Notes: generated by a model from the sequence alone, not told the origin. Counted from the first letter of the stretch, positions 22,230 to 30,330 are shown. The stretch is DNA of 64,000 nucleotides from Thauera terpenica 58Eu (GCF_000443165.1 NZ_ATJV01000024.1:50271-114270), one strand, 5' to 3'. A program made the numbers and translations.

Positions 22230-22748
22230 ATGACCGCTTCCGCACAGAATCCCTTGGCCCAGAATCCCTTGTCCCAGAACCCTTTGACCCATTTCGACGC
22301 CGACGGTCAGGCCCACATGGTCGATGTCGGCGCCAAGGCCGAAACCCGTCGCGTGGCCATCGCCACAGGTCGCATCCTGATGCAGCCCGAGACCTTCGCC
22401 ATGATCCGCGCCGGCACGGCGAAAAAAGGCGACGTGCTGGGCATCGCCCGCATTGCCGCCATCCAGGCCTCCAAGCGCAGCAGTGAGCTGATCCCGCTGT
22501 GTCACCCGATCCCGCTCACCCGCGTCACCGTCGACTTCGAACTCGACGAGGCCGAGTCTGCGCTGCGATGCACGGTCAACGCCGAGACGGTCGGACGCAC
22601 CGGGGTGGAGATGGAGGCGCTGACCGCGGTCAGCCTTGGCCTGCTGACCATCTACGACATGTGCAAGGCCGTCGACCGCGGCATGCGTATCGAAGGCATC
22701 CAGTTGCTGGAAAAACTGGGCGGCAAGTCGGGGCACTGGAAGGCCTGA
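22230..22748 (+). CDS. moaC: Cyclic pyranopterin monophosphate synthase
   Basis: It completes the first stage of molybdenum cofactor synthesis by converting the MoaA product to cyclic pyranopterin monophosphate. The core begins at [23 protein letters not shown] and contains [12 protein letters not shown] and [20 protein letters not shown], all diagnostic. The first 20 residues are an unusual extension made of three QNPL repeats encoded by a 15-nt tandem repeat. ATG 22230 is used; no in-frame ATG lies between the repeats and the core. Confidence 0.95.
   Translation: MTASAQNPLAQNPLSQNPLTHFDADGQAHMVDVGAKAETRRVAIATGRILMQPETFAMIRAGTAKKGDVLGIARIAAIQASKRSSELIPLCHPIPLTRVTVDFELDEAESALRCTVNAETVGRTGVEMEALTAVSLGLLTIYDMCKAVDRGMRIEGIQLLEKLGGKSGHWKA
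22245..22289 (+). repeat. Three-copy 15-nt tandem repeat in the moaC N-terminus
   Basis: Three consecutive 15-nt units (22245, 22260 and 22275) encode [10 protein letters not shown] and QNPLT. The units differ at only a few bases, mostly in the third copy. The unit length is a multiple of three, so copy-number change keeps the reading frame. Confidence 0.9.
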
Positions 22749-22815
22749 GCATCTGCGCCGCGGCTGAACGCGCGCCACCAAGGCAAGGCAGCGCTGCCAT
22801 TTGGCCGCCCACAGC

Positions 22816-23196
22816 TCAGCGGCCCTGCGCCAGGTCCTCAGCCTCCACCTCGGCCAGCTCGGCCGCATCGAACAAGCGCGAGCGGGTGTGAAAGGCCTTG
22901 CCCGTGCTGCCTTCGAGCGAAAAGGTGCCGCCCTGGCCCTCGATCACGTCGATGATGAGCTGGGTGTGTTTCCAGTATTGATACTGCGCCTTGCCGATGT
23001 AGAAGGGTACGCCGCCAATCTCCCCCAGATGCACATCGCCGGCGCCGATCGTCAGATCGGTGGGCAGGTAGCAGTTGGCAGCGCTGTTGTCGCAGCAGCC
23101 CCCGGACTGGTGAAACATCAGCTCGGGGCCGTACTCGGCCTTGAGTTCCGCGATGAGTTCAAGCGCGGCGGGCGTGGCGAGGACTCGATCGACCAT
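22816..23196 (-). CDS. DUF779 protein, partner of acetaldehyde dehydrogenase
   Basis: The 126-residue protein has the DUF779 pattern: FHQSGGCCDNSAANCY, DVHLGEIGGVPFYIG and YWKHTQLIIDVI. The GGCCD and NCY cysteines could bind a metal. DUF779 genes are regularly found directly behind aldehyde dehydrogenases of the AldB/ExaC/AcoD type, as here, but their biochemical role is unknown to me. It starts 100 nt after the dehydrogenase stop on the same strand, so it is probably co-transcribed. It converges with moaC. Confidence 0.88.
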   Translation of the reverse strand: MVDRVLATPAALELIAELKAEYGPELMFHQSGGCCDNSAANCYLPTDLTIGAGDVHLGEIGGVPFYIGKAQYQYWKHTQLIIDVIEGQGGTFSLEGSTGKAFHTRSRLFDAAELAEVEAEDLAQGR

Positions 23197-23296
23197 GGGA
23201 CATCCCTCACAAAGCGAAAAACGACGGCAAGAAGCTGGGCATCAACCCGCCCCCGATGCATTGCCGGAGGGCGGGCTGAAACCACAGGACACAGGC

Positions 23297-24817
23297 TCAG
23301 AAGAAGCCGAGCCTGTTCTCGCTGTAGCTCACGAGCAGGTTCTTGGTCTGCTGGTAGTGGGTCAGGATCATCTTGTGGTTCTCACGTCCGATGCCCGATT
23401 CCTTGTAGCCACCAAAGGCCGCGTGCGCCGGATAGGCGTGGTAGCAGTTGGTCCACACCCGACCGGCCTGGATCGCCCGCCCCATGCGGTAGGCGACGTT
23501 GCCATTGCGGCTCCACACCCCTGCGCCCAGTCCGTACAAGGTGTCGTTGGCCAGCGCCAGCGCCTCGGCCTCGTCCTTGAAGGTGGTCACTGCCAGCACC
23601 GGACCGAAGATCTCTTCCTGAAAGATGCGCATCTTGTTGTGGCCCTTGAACATCGTGGGCTGGATGTAATAGCCCGCGCTGAGCTCACCGCCCAGGTCGG
23701 CGCGCGCGCCGCCGATCAGGCACTCGGCGCCCTCTTCCTTGCCCAGTTCCAGGTAGGACTGGATCTTGCTCATCTGCTCGCGCGAGGCCTGCGCGCCCAT
23801 CATGCTGTCGGTGTCGAGCGGGCTGAGCTGCTTGATCGCCGCCACGCGCTCGAGCACGCGCGCGATGAAGCGATCGTAGATCGACTCCTGGATCAGCGCC
23901 CGCGACGGGCAGGTGCACACCTCGCCCTGGTTGAAGGCAAACAGCACCAGGCCTTCGACCGCCTTGTCCAGGAAGGCGTCATCGTGGTCCATGATGTCGG
24001 CAAAGAACACGTTGGGCGACTTGCCCCCCAGTTCCAGCGTGGCCGGAATAAGATTGTTGGCCGCAGCCTGGGCGATCACGCGCCCGGTCGAGGTCGAGCC
24101 AGTGAAGGCGATCTTGGCGATGCGCTTGCTGGTGGCCAGCGGCATGCCCGCTTCGCGCCCGAAGCCATTGACGATGTTGAGCACGCCCGGGGGCAGCAGG
24201 TCGGCGATCAGCTCGACCAGCACCAGGATGGAGATCGGGGTGGACTCGGCCGGCTTGAGCACCACGCAGTTGCCCGCGCCCAGCGCCGGCGCGAGCTTCC
24301 AGGTCGCCATCAGGATGGGGAAGTTCCACGGGATGATCTGGCCGACCACGCCCAACGGTTCGTGGAAGTGGTAGGCGACGGTGTTCTCGTCGATCTCGGA
24401 GATGCCGCCCTCCTGCGCGCGCAGGCAGCCGGCAAAGTAGCGAAAGTGATCGACCGCCAGCGGAATGTCGGCGTTGAGCGTCTCGCGGATCGCCTTGCCG
24501 TTGTCCACCGTCTCGACGTAGGCCAGCAGCTCCAGGTTCTGCTCGATGCGGTCGGCAATCTGCAACAGCACATTGGCGCGCGCGCTCGCCGAGGTCTTGC
24601 CCCAGGTCGGAAACGCCGCATGCGCAGCATCCAGCGCCAGCTCGATATCCTCGGCCGTGGAGCGCGCCGCCTGCGTGTAGTTCGCCCCGCTGATCGGGGT
24701 CACCACGTCAAAGTACGCCCCCTTCACCGGCGCCACCCACTTGCCACCAATGAAGTTGTCGTAGCGCGGCTTGAACGTGTGCTTGGCCCCAGGCTGCCCA
24801 GGCATTGCGTAGATCAT
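23297..24817 (-). CDS. exaC: NAD+-dependent acetaldehyde dehydrogenase (ExaC/AcoD/AldB type)
   Basis: This enzyme oxidises acetaldehyde to acetate; in Pseudomonas ExaC acts after the PQQ-dependent ethanol dehydrogenase. The 506 residues carry the catalytic Cys in [12 protein letters not shown], the Glu in [13 protein letters not shown] and the NAD-binding FTGSTSTGR. The [11 protein letters not shown] and [12 protein letters not shown] motifs are those of the acetaldehyde subgroup. ATG 24817 has a GAGAGGAGAC ribosome site; the longer frame from 24982 would run across the promoter. A sigma-54 type promoter lies upstream and DUF779 lies downstream. Confidence 0.9.
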   Translation of the reverse strand: MIYAMPGQPGAKHTFKPRYDNFIGGKWVAPVKGAYFDVVTPISGANYTQAARSTAEDIELALDAAHAAFPTWGKTSASARANVLLQIADRIEQNLELLAYVETVDNGKAIRETLNADIPLAVDHFRYFAGCLRAQEGGISEIDENTVAYHFHEPLGVVGQIIPWNFPILMATWKLAPALGAGNCVVLKPAESTPISILVLVELIADLLPPGVLNIVNGFGREAGMPLATSKRIAKIAFTGSTSTGRVIAQAAANNLIPATLELGGKSPNVFFADIMDHDDAFLDKAVEGLVLFAFNQGEVCTCPSRALIQESIYDRFIARVLERVAAIKQLSPLDTDSMMGAQASREQMSKIQSYLELGKEEGAECLIGGARADLGGELSAGYYIQPTMFKGHNKMRIFQEEIFGPVLAVTTFKDEAEALALANDTLYGLGAGVWSRNGNVAYRMGRAIQAGRVWTNCYHAYPAHAAFGGYKESGIGRENHKMILTHYQQTKNLLVSYSENRLGFF

Positions 24818-24872
24818 GGCTTGTCTCCTCTCTTGTGGTTGCAGACGCGAGGCCCGCCTGACCTGCCTTCCA

Positions 24873-24888
24873 TGCAGCTCAGGTGCCA
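24873..24888 (-). promoter_or_regulatory. Sigma-54 promoter of the aldehyde dehydrogenase gene
   Basis: On the minus strand the sequence reads TGGCACCTGAGCTGCA. This is the full -24 box TGGCAC, five bases, then CTGCA, with GG and GC separated by the required 10 nt. It differs from the RpoN consensus TGGCAC-N5-TTGCA at one position. The transcript would start near 24862, 45 nt before the ATG. Confidence 0.75.
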
Positions 24889-24907
24889 GCGCGCACACCA
24901 TTCTAGG

Positions 24908-24928
24908 TGGGAAAACGCGTGTTTCCCA
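24908..24928. promoter_or_regulatory. Palindrome between the two sigma-54 promoters, possible activator site
   Basis: A 21-bp imperfect palindrome has arms TGGGAAA / TTTCCCA and a GC-rich centre. It lies about 45-65 nt upstream of the start inferred for the dehydrogenase transcript and about 160-180 nt upstream of that for the TonB receptor. The second distance is usual for enhancer-binding proteins. No regulator gene lies beside it. Confidence 0.45.
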
Positions 24929-25061
24929 TTCAAGGCCCCGAAAGCCGGCTGCGTCGGGCAGCGTGCCTGAAACGCTGCTCAAACTCTGTTCGCCCAGCCG
25001 CGACCGTCCTCACTTGAGCGCTACGACGGCAAACCACTGCTCGTACCCTTCATGTTCAGGG

Positions 25062-25077
25062 TGGCATCGCCATTGCA
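25062..25077 (+). promoter_or_regulatory. Sigma-54 promoter of the PqqU-like TonB receptor
   Basis: TGGCATCGCCATTGCA has GG and GC exactly 10 nt apart and matches TGGCAC-N5-TTGCA at all but one position. A transcript would start near 25088, giving a leader of about 67 nt before the receptor ATG. Confidence 0.65.
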
Positions 25078-25122
25078 GAACTGACAGCATATGGGGCTCG
25101 GGACAAGCAGGAAGGACGAACA

Positions 25123-25158
25123 ATGCAGCACAGCAAGCCGAGGACAGCGCACCCATGA
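25123..25158 (+). CDS. Possible 11-residue leader peptide overlapping pqqU
   Basis: An ATG with a strong ribosome site (GGAAGGAC, 6 nt upstream) opens an 11-codon frame, MQHSKPRTAHP. Its TGA (25156-25158) overlaps the receptor ATG at 25155. It could couple or attenuate translation of the receptor. It is too short to judge by content and may be chance, but it has a better ribosome site than the receptor itself. Confidence 0.35.
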   Translation: MQHSKPRTAHP

Positions 25159-27305
25159 TGCCCCCTACAGCCCACGCCTTTTCGCCAGGCAGCACGGACC
25201 CCGCCCGCCGTCACCCCAACACCCGCGGCCGTCCCGCGCCGCAACGCCTGTGCCTTGCCGTGCTGTGCGCACTGACAGCGACCACCGCCAGCGCGGCTGA
25301 TAGCGAGAAAACGCTCGACACCGTCGTCATCAGCGGCAGCTGGGTCGAGGTGTCCCCGTTCGATGCGCCCTACTCGGTGGACGGCGTGCGACTGGACACC
25401 AACGCTGGCCAGGGCATGCGGGTGAATGTCTCCGAAGTGCTGGGCAGCGTGCCCGGCGTGGTGGTGCAGAACCGCCAGAACTATGCGCAAGACCTGCAGA
25501 TCTCGGTGCGTGGCTTCGGCGCCCGTGCGGCCTTCGGCGTGCGCGGCGTCAAGCTCATCAGCGACGGCATCCCCGCCACCAACCCCGACGGCCAGGGCCA
25601 GGCGGCCACCTTCAATCTGGACGCGGCCGAGCGCATCGAAGTGCTGCGCGGCCCGTTTGCGACCGTGTACGGCAACCACGCCGGTGGCGTGATCCAGTTG
25701 TTCTCGCGCGATGGCAAGGGCGCGCCGCGCATCCGCGGCAGTGTGTTTGCCGGCGAGCACGGCACTTACAAGATCGGCGTCGGCGCCGAAGGCGAGAAGA
25801 ACGGCATCGGCTTCGTGCTCGACACCTCGCGCTTCGAAACCAATGGCGAGCGCGACTACAGCGCGGCGCGGCGCGATCAGAGCTTTGCCAAGATCACCCT
25901 GGCACCTGACGAAGACAGCAAGCTCACCTTGCTCGTCAGCAATCTGCACCAGCCCAATACCGAAGACCCGTTGGGCATTACCTGGGCCACTTACCAGCGC
26001 GACGAGAACGCCGTCGAACCCGTCGCGCTGCAGTACCGGACGCGCAAATCCATCGATCACGTGCAAGGGGGTGCTCGCTACGAGCGTCGCTTCGGCGAAG
26101 ACCGGCTTGAAGTCCAGGCTTACGCCGGTGAGCGCGAGGTGATCCAGTACCAGTCCATCCCCAAGGCCGCGCAAGGCTCGCCCACTCATGCCGGCGGCAT
26201 CATCAATTTCGAGCGCAGTTTTCATGGCCTGGGCCTGCGCTGGATCGCCCAGCGCGAGATGGGTGCAGGCAAGCTCACCTTGACCACCGGGGTGGATTAC
26301 GACAGCGCCGAAGACGACCGCCAGGGTTACCAGAACTTCATCGGCAACACCCTGGGCGTCAAAGGCGCATTGCGCCGCGACGAGATCAATACCGTAACCA
26401 GCACCGCCCCTTACATTCAGGCCACCTGGAGACAGAGCGACTGGGACTGGTCACTCGGCGTGCGCCACAGCAATGTACGCTTCAAGGTGCAGGATCATTA
26501 CATCGTCGGCCCCAACGGCGACGACAGCGGCTCGGGCCGCTATCGCAAGACCACACCGGCCGTCGGCGTGCTGTGGCGTGCCACACCGCTGCTCAACCTT
26601 TACGCCAGCCTGGGCACCGGCTTCGAGACCCCAACCTTGGGCGAAATCGCCTACTCGCCGACCGGCGGCTTCAACCTCGGCCTCGAACCCTCGATCAGCC
26701 ACCAGTTCGAACTCGGCGTGAAAGCCTACGTCGGCGAAAACACGCGCATGAACCTGGCTGCCTTCCAGATCAATACCGACAATGAGATCGTCGTTGCCGG
26801 TGCCGGTGGCGGGCGCTCCTACTACACCAACGCGGGCAAGACCTTGCGCCAGGGGCTTGAGCTTGCGCTCGAAACCGAGCTCACGCGCACGCTGAGCGCA
26901 CGCGGCGCACTCACCATGATGCGTGCCACCTACGACGAAGCCTTCGCGGGCGTGCCCGAAGGCAATGACATTCCCGGCGTGCCGCGGGTATCGGCCTGGG
27001 GCGAGCTGGCGTGGAAACCCAGGGCCGGCCTGACCACCGCGATGGAGGCGGTGCATCGCAGCGCAGTCGAAGTCCACGACGCCAACGCCGACGAAGCCGC
27101 CCCCGCCTACACCCTGTTCAACCTGCGCCTGGTCACCGAGCAGGAATCCGGCCCCTGGAGCTTCAGTCAGACCTTGAGGCTGGACAACGTGTTCGATCGC
27201 AAGCACGTCGCCGCCGTCATCATCGGCGACCGCAACGGACGCTATTACGAAGCCGGTCCGGGCCGGAATGTGTATGGCGGCGTTCAGGCCAGCTATCGCT
27301 TCTAG
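25155..27305 (+). CDS. pqqU: TonB-dependent outer-membrane receptor, PqqU (YncD) type
   Basis: The 716-residue TonB receptor has a signal peptide ending near residue 48 (TASA-AD), a TonB-box-like LDTVVISG, a plug domain to about residue 175 and a C-terminal barrel ending in aromatic SYRF. It resembles Escherichia YncD, renamed PqqU, which imports the cofactor pyrroloquinoline quinone. As I recall that sequence, it shares blocks such as VQNRQNYAQDLQ, DGIPAT-PDGQGQ, EVLRGPF, YAGERE-QYQSIP and GNGDDSG-like, plus the end NGRYYE-PGRN. ATG 25155 leaves a normal signal peptide; the longer upstream frame crosses the promoter. Its divergent neighbour is an ethanol-pathway aldehyde dehydrogenase, which fits PQQ use. 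Confidence 0.8.
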   Translation: MMPPTAHAFSPGSTDPARRHPNTRGRPAPQRLCLAVLCALTATTASAADSEKTLDTVVISGSWVEVSPFDAPYSVDGVRLDTNAGQGMRVNVSEVLGSVPGVVVQNRQNYAQDLQISVRGFGARAAFGVRGVKLISDGIPATNPDGQGQAATFNLDAAERIEVLRGPFATVYGNHAGGVIQLFSRDGKGAPRIRGSVFAGEHGTYKIGVGAEGEKNGIGFVLDTSRFETNGERDYSAARRDQSFAKITLAPDEDSKLTLLVSNLHQPNTEDPLGITWATYQRDENAVEPVALQYRTRKSIDHVQGGARYERRFGEDRLEVQAYAGEREVIQYQSIPKAAQGSPTHAGGIINFERSFHGLGLRWIAQREMGAGKLTLTTGVDYDSAEDDRQGYQNFIGNTLGVKGALRRDEINTVTSTAPYIQATWRQSDWDWSLGVRHSNVRFKVQDHYIVGPNGDDSGSGRYRKTTPAVGVLWRATPLLNLYASLGTGFETPTLGEIAYSPTGGFNLGLEPSISHQFELGVKAYVGENTRMNLAAFQINTDNEIVVAGAGGGRSYYTNAGKTLRQGLELALETELTRTLSARGALTMMRATYDEAFAGVPEGNDIPGVPRVSAWGELAWKPRAGLTTAMEAVHRSAVEVHDANADEAAPAYTLFNLRLVTEQESGPWSFSQTLRLDNVFDRKHVAAVIIGDRNGRYYEAGPGRNVYGGVQASYRF

Positions 27306-27398
27306 AATTCGGATGGCCGAACACGCACGAATCGACCAGATTCTCCGGGGTCGCGCTATCGCACAGCCTCAGGAATGGGTGCACCCCACGCCCAGGAC

Positions 27399-28289
27399 TC
27401 AGGCCACAGCGCGCGCCAGCAGCGCCGAGGGCCCGGCCCACCATCCGCTCATCAGACCCGCAGGACGCTCGGGGGCGCTGACGCGGGCGCAGGCTTCCCA
27501 GGCCTCGGTCTGCACGTCAAGACCCGCAAAAACGCCGTAGCCTTCGCCCGCACAAATGGCTTCACCCGCCTCCAGGCTTTCGCCCGCGCGAATGGAGCCC
27601 TGCGCGCAGATCGCGCCGCCAGCGCGGATGCCCCAACCCACTTCAAGATGCAAGGCGCTGCTCACCGAGCCGCCTGCGACGATGCCCTGATCGACACGCA
27701 CGCTGTTCTCGGCACACAGATCGCCGCCCAGCTGCAAGCCCTTGAAGCAACGTAACTCATCCGCACAGTGCAGGTCCTGCCCGACCACGGCGTTGCCGCC
27801 CAGCTCCAGATGCGCCCCACAGCGCAGGTCCCAGCCAGCGCGCAGCTCACCACCACAACGCAACGCGGAGAGAACCTCCAGCCCCCAGCCCACGCGCACA
27901 TCAGCGCCGATGTCGGCGTTGCCGTCCACGCGCACATTGCCTTCCACGCGCAGGTCTTCGCCAACGATCAGATCGCCGCCGACACGCACCCCGCCGCCGA
28001 CCTGCAGCGTGCGCCCGACATGGATCTTGCCCTCCACATCCACCCCGCCGCGCACCCGCAGCGTGCCGGCAAACACCACCGCGTCGGCCTCGATCGCATC
28101 GAGCTCGCGCACCTCGTTGGTGGAGCCGAACTGCTCGAGCAACCAGCAGGCGTCGCCGGCGCGGCCTGCGGCCACCATCGTATCGAGCAAGTCCTGATAA
28201 TTGCCGCCCTCGTCGAACTGGCGCACAAACCAGCGAAATCCGTCGGTGCAAGGCCGCTTCGCCCTGACGAAACTACGTGTAAGAACCAT
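27399..28289 (-). CDS. Hexapeptide-repeat beta-solenoid protein of unknown function
   Basis: The 296-residue protein has no signal peptide or membrane helix. Residues about 1-60 form a small domain with WFVRQFDEGGNYQDLLDTMV and ACWLLEQFG, which I do not recognise. From about residue 65 to 260 the chain is an unbroken series of 33 six-residue units with a hydrophobic residue at position 2 and usually Gly at 5 or 6 (for example TLQVGG-GVRVGG-DLIVGE). This is the pattern of a left-handed beta-helix, or of a bactofilin-like polymer-forming solenoid. Cys recurs at position 4. The C-terminus is a short Trp/Gly tail (MSGWWAGPSAL). ATG 28289 was preferred to the TTG at 28307. It converges with pqqU. 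Confidence 0.7.
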   Translation of the reverse strand: MVLTRSFVRAKRPCTDGFRWFVRQFDEGGNYQDLLDTMVAAGRAGDACWLLEQFGSTNEVRELDAIEADAVVFAGTLRVRGGVDVEGKIHVGRTLQVGGGVRVGGDLIVGEDLRVEGNVRVDGNADIGADVRVGWGLEVLSALRCGGELRAGWDLRCGAHLELGGNAVVGQDLHCADELRCFKGLQLGGDLCAENSVRVDQGIVAGGSVSSALHLEVGWGIRAGGAICAQGSIRAGESLEAGEAICAGEGYGVFAGLDVQTEAWEACARVSAPERPAGLMSGWWAGPSALLARAVA

Positions 28290-28433
28290 CACATCACCCA
28301 CTTGCAAAGTTGCGGTCGCGATGCGCTCGCGACCTGCGCTTGCAGCCAGGGAAGAAAAGGGATGCGCTTGAGAATGCTTGCCTCCACCCTGGCTACACGT
28401 TGATCAAGGCGCAAACGCGCCCCGAGCAAGGTG

Positions 28434-28479
28434 CCGTGCAGAGGGGTCGGGGATCAGCCCCGGACCGGGCTCCGCACGG
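28434..28479. other. Long stem-loop in the aspA upstream region
   Basis: The outer arms CCGTGC and GCACGG enclose a second stem built from GGTCGGGG and CCCCGGACC, giving a stable 46-nt branched or bulged hairpin. There is no T-run on either side, so it is not a simple terminator. It could be part of a structured RNA or a repeat-type element. Confidence 0.5.
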
Positions 28480-28643
28480 CCGGCGAAAGCACGGCCAGGA
28501 ACCCCGTCACAGTGAATGCCGGCGCTCGAACGGCGCCGCGCTGCCAGTCTGCACCCGCCCGCCCGCCGCCCACGCGACGACGCACGGCGCAAGACGCCGC
28601 TGAAAATTCGCCAAGGTGGATGGAATGCATGAGGTGAGGACGA

Positions 28644-28656
28644 CTAATTAAATTAG
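28644..28656. promoter_or_regulatory. AT-rich palindrome, possible operator upstream of aspA
   Basis: CTAATT-A-AATTAG is a perfect 13-bp palindrome inside an AT-rich patch that stands out from the GC-rich surroundings. It lies about 240 nt upstream of the aspA start. No complete sigma-70 promoter could be placed with confidence next to it. Confidence 0.4.
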
Positions 28657-28896
28657 CGTTGAATTATATGAAAAATTTCCTCTCCGGGACAGCCCGGGAA
28701 TGGGTGCGGGAGCGCGAGAGGCACGTACTGCGAACGCTAGGCTGCTCGCGAAGCATCGCCTGCCCCCGGCCCGGTGCGCGAAATGTGTCGCGCCGCTGCT
28801 AAGATCGCCTGCCCTGGCAGGGCTCCGACACCCGTTCAGCGCCAGCCCGTGAACAACGGTCGCGCCAGGTTTCAATTCAATCATCAAGGACATCTC

Positions 28897-30330
28897 ATGC
28901 GTCAAGAGCGCGATTTTCTCGGTATCAAATCCATCCCTCCGCCGGCCTACTGGGGCGTGCACACCGCGCGCGCAGTCGAGAACTTCCCCATCACCGGGCA
29001 AACCATCGAACAGATGCCGGAGCTCATCCGTGCCTTCGCCTTCGTCAAGAAGGCCGCCGCCCACGCCAACCGCGAGATGGGCGTGCTCACGGAAAAACAG
29101 GCGCAAGCCATTTCCAGCGCCTGCGACGACCTCGTCGCCGGCCAGCTCCATGATCAGTTCATCGTCGATGTAATCCAGGGCGGCGCGGGCACTTCGACCA
29201 ACATGAATGCCAACGAGGTGATCGCCAACCGTGCGCTCGAACACCTCGGCGTGGAAAAGGGGCGTTACGATCTCATCCACCCCAATGACCACGTCAATGC
29301 CTCACAGAGCACCAACGATGCCTACCCCACCGCGCTCAAGATCGCGACCTGGTTCGGCATCCAGCAGTTGTTGCAGGCCCTTGCCGGCCTGCGTGGCGCC
29401 TTCGAAGCCAAGGCCACCGAATTCGCGACCGTTCTGAAGATCGGGCGCACCCAGATGCAGGACGCCGTGCCGATGACGCTCGGCCAGGAGTTTGCTGCCT
29501 TCGCCAGCATGATCGCCGACGACGAGCAGCGCCTGCGCGAATCCGCGCGCCTGATGACCGAAGTCAACATGGGCGGCACCGCCATCGGCACCGGCATCAA
29601 TGCACCCGTCGGCTACGTCGACGTGGTGATTCCCCTGCTCGCCGAACTGTCCGGCGTACCCGTGACGCGCGCAGCCGACCTCATCGCCGCCACTGCGGAC
29701 ACCGGCTCCTTCGTCGATGTGTCGGGCACCCTCAAGCGCATCGCGGTCAAGCTGTCCAAGATCAGCAACGACCTGCGCCTGCTCTCCTCCGGTCCCCAGG
29801 CTGGCGTCGGCGACATCCGCCTGCCCGCACGCCAGGCCGGCTCCTCGATCATGCCGGGCAAGATCAACCCGGTGATCCCTGAGGTGATGAATCAGGTCGC
29901 GTTCGAAGTCATCGGCAACGACGTCGCCATCACCATGGCGGCCGAAGGCGGCCAGTTGCAGCTCAACGCCTTTGAGCCGCTGATCGGCTGGGCCTTGCAC
30001 AAGAGCCTCAAGCACCTCGCCAATGCCTGCCATACCCTGCAGGTAAACTGCGTGGAAGGCATCGAAGGCAACCACGGCCTGCTCGCGCAGCGCATCGCGG
30101 AGTCGGTCACCCTGGTCACCGCGCTCAACCCGCTGATCGGCTATGAAAAGGCCGCAGCCATCGCCAAGACCGCGATCGCCACCGGCAAGCCCATTGGCTT
30201 GATTGCCGAAGAGCTGGGCATCATGAGCCAGACCGAACTGCTGCAATTGCTGCTGCCGGAAAATCTGACGCGTGCGGGTGCACTCGCTCCCCGCGCCTCG
30301 GACGCTGCCGCAGCCGCGGCGCTGGCCTGA
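28897..30330 (+). CDS. aspA: Aspartate ammonia-lyase
   Basis: It reversibly deaminates L-aspartate to fumarate and ammonia. The 477 residues match the aspartase/fumarase superfamily, with the catalytic loop signature GSSIMPGKINPVIPE, the GAGTSTNMNANEVIAN block and TEVNMGGTAIGTGIN. The N-terminus ERDFLG...AYWGVHTARAVENF and the overall form favour aspartase over class II fumarase. ATG 28897 has AAGGA spaced 5 nt upstream; an earlier in-frame ATG at 28774 adds an unalignable basic stretch. Confidence 0.92.
   Translation: MRQERDFLGIKSIPPPAYWGVHTARAVENFPITGQTIEQMPELIRAFAFVKKAAAHANREMGVLTEKQAQAISSACDDLVAGQLHDQFIVDVIQGGAGTSTNMNANEVIANRALEHLGVEKGRYDLIHPNDHVNASQSTNDAYPTALKIATWFGIQQLLQALAGLRGAFEAKATEFATVLKIGRTQMQDAVPMTLGQEFAAFASMIADDEQRLRESARLMTEVNMGGTAIGTGINAPVGYVDVVIPLLAELSGVPVTRAADLIAATADTGSFVDVSGTLKRIAVKLSKISNDLRLLSSGPQAGVGDIRLPARQAGSSIMPGKINPVIPEVMNQVAFEVIGNDVAITMAAEGGQLQLNAFEPLIGWALHKSLKHLANACHTLQVNCVEGIEGNHGLLAQRIAESVTLVTALNPLIGYEKAAAIAKTAIATGKPIGLIAEELGIMSQTELLQLLLPENLTRAGALAPRASDAAAAAALA

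Larger units (their letters stand above)
28290..28896. other. 600-nt intergenic region before aspA
   Basis: No convincing gene is seen on either strand. The left half is GC-rich and holds one long hairpin (28434-28479). The right half holds an abrupt AT-rich island (about 28640-28680) with a 13-bp palindrome. The aspA ribosome site AAGGA is at 28887-28891. The region is large for this gene-dense window and may carry a structured leader, an sRNA or a regulator site. Confidence 0.5.

Noticed and set aside
28400..28414. FNR/ANR-like box TTGATCAAGGCGCAA upstream of aspA
   Set aside because: The left half fits TTGAT, but the right half does not form ATCAA at the required spacing, and the site is almost 500 nt from the start codon.
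28434..28479. Known riboswitch class before aspA
   Set aside because: No conserved core of the cobalamin, glycine, SAM or FMN classes could be matched by eye; only a plain long hairpin is supported.
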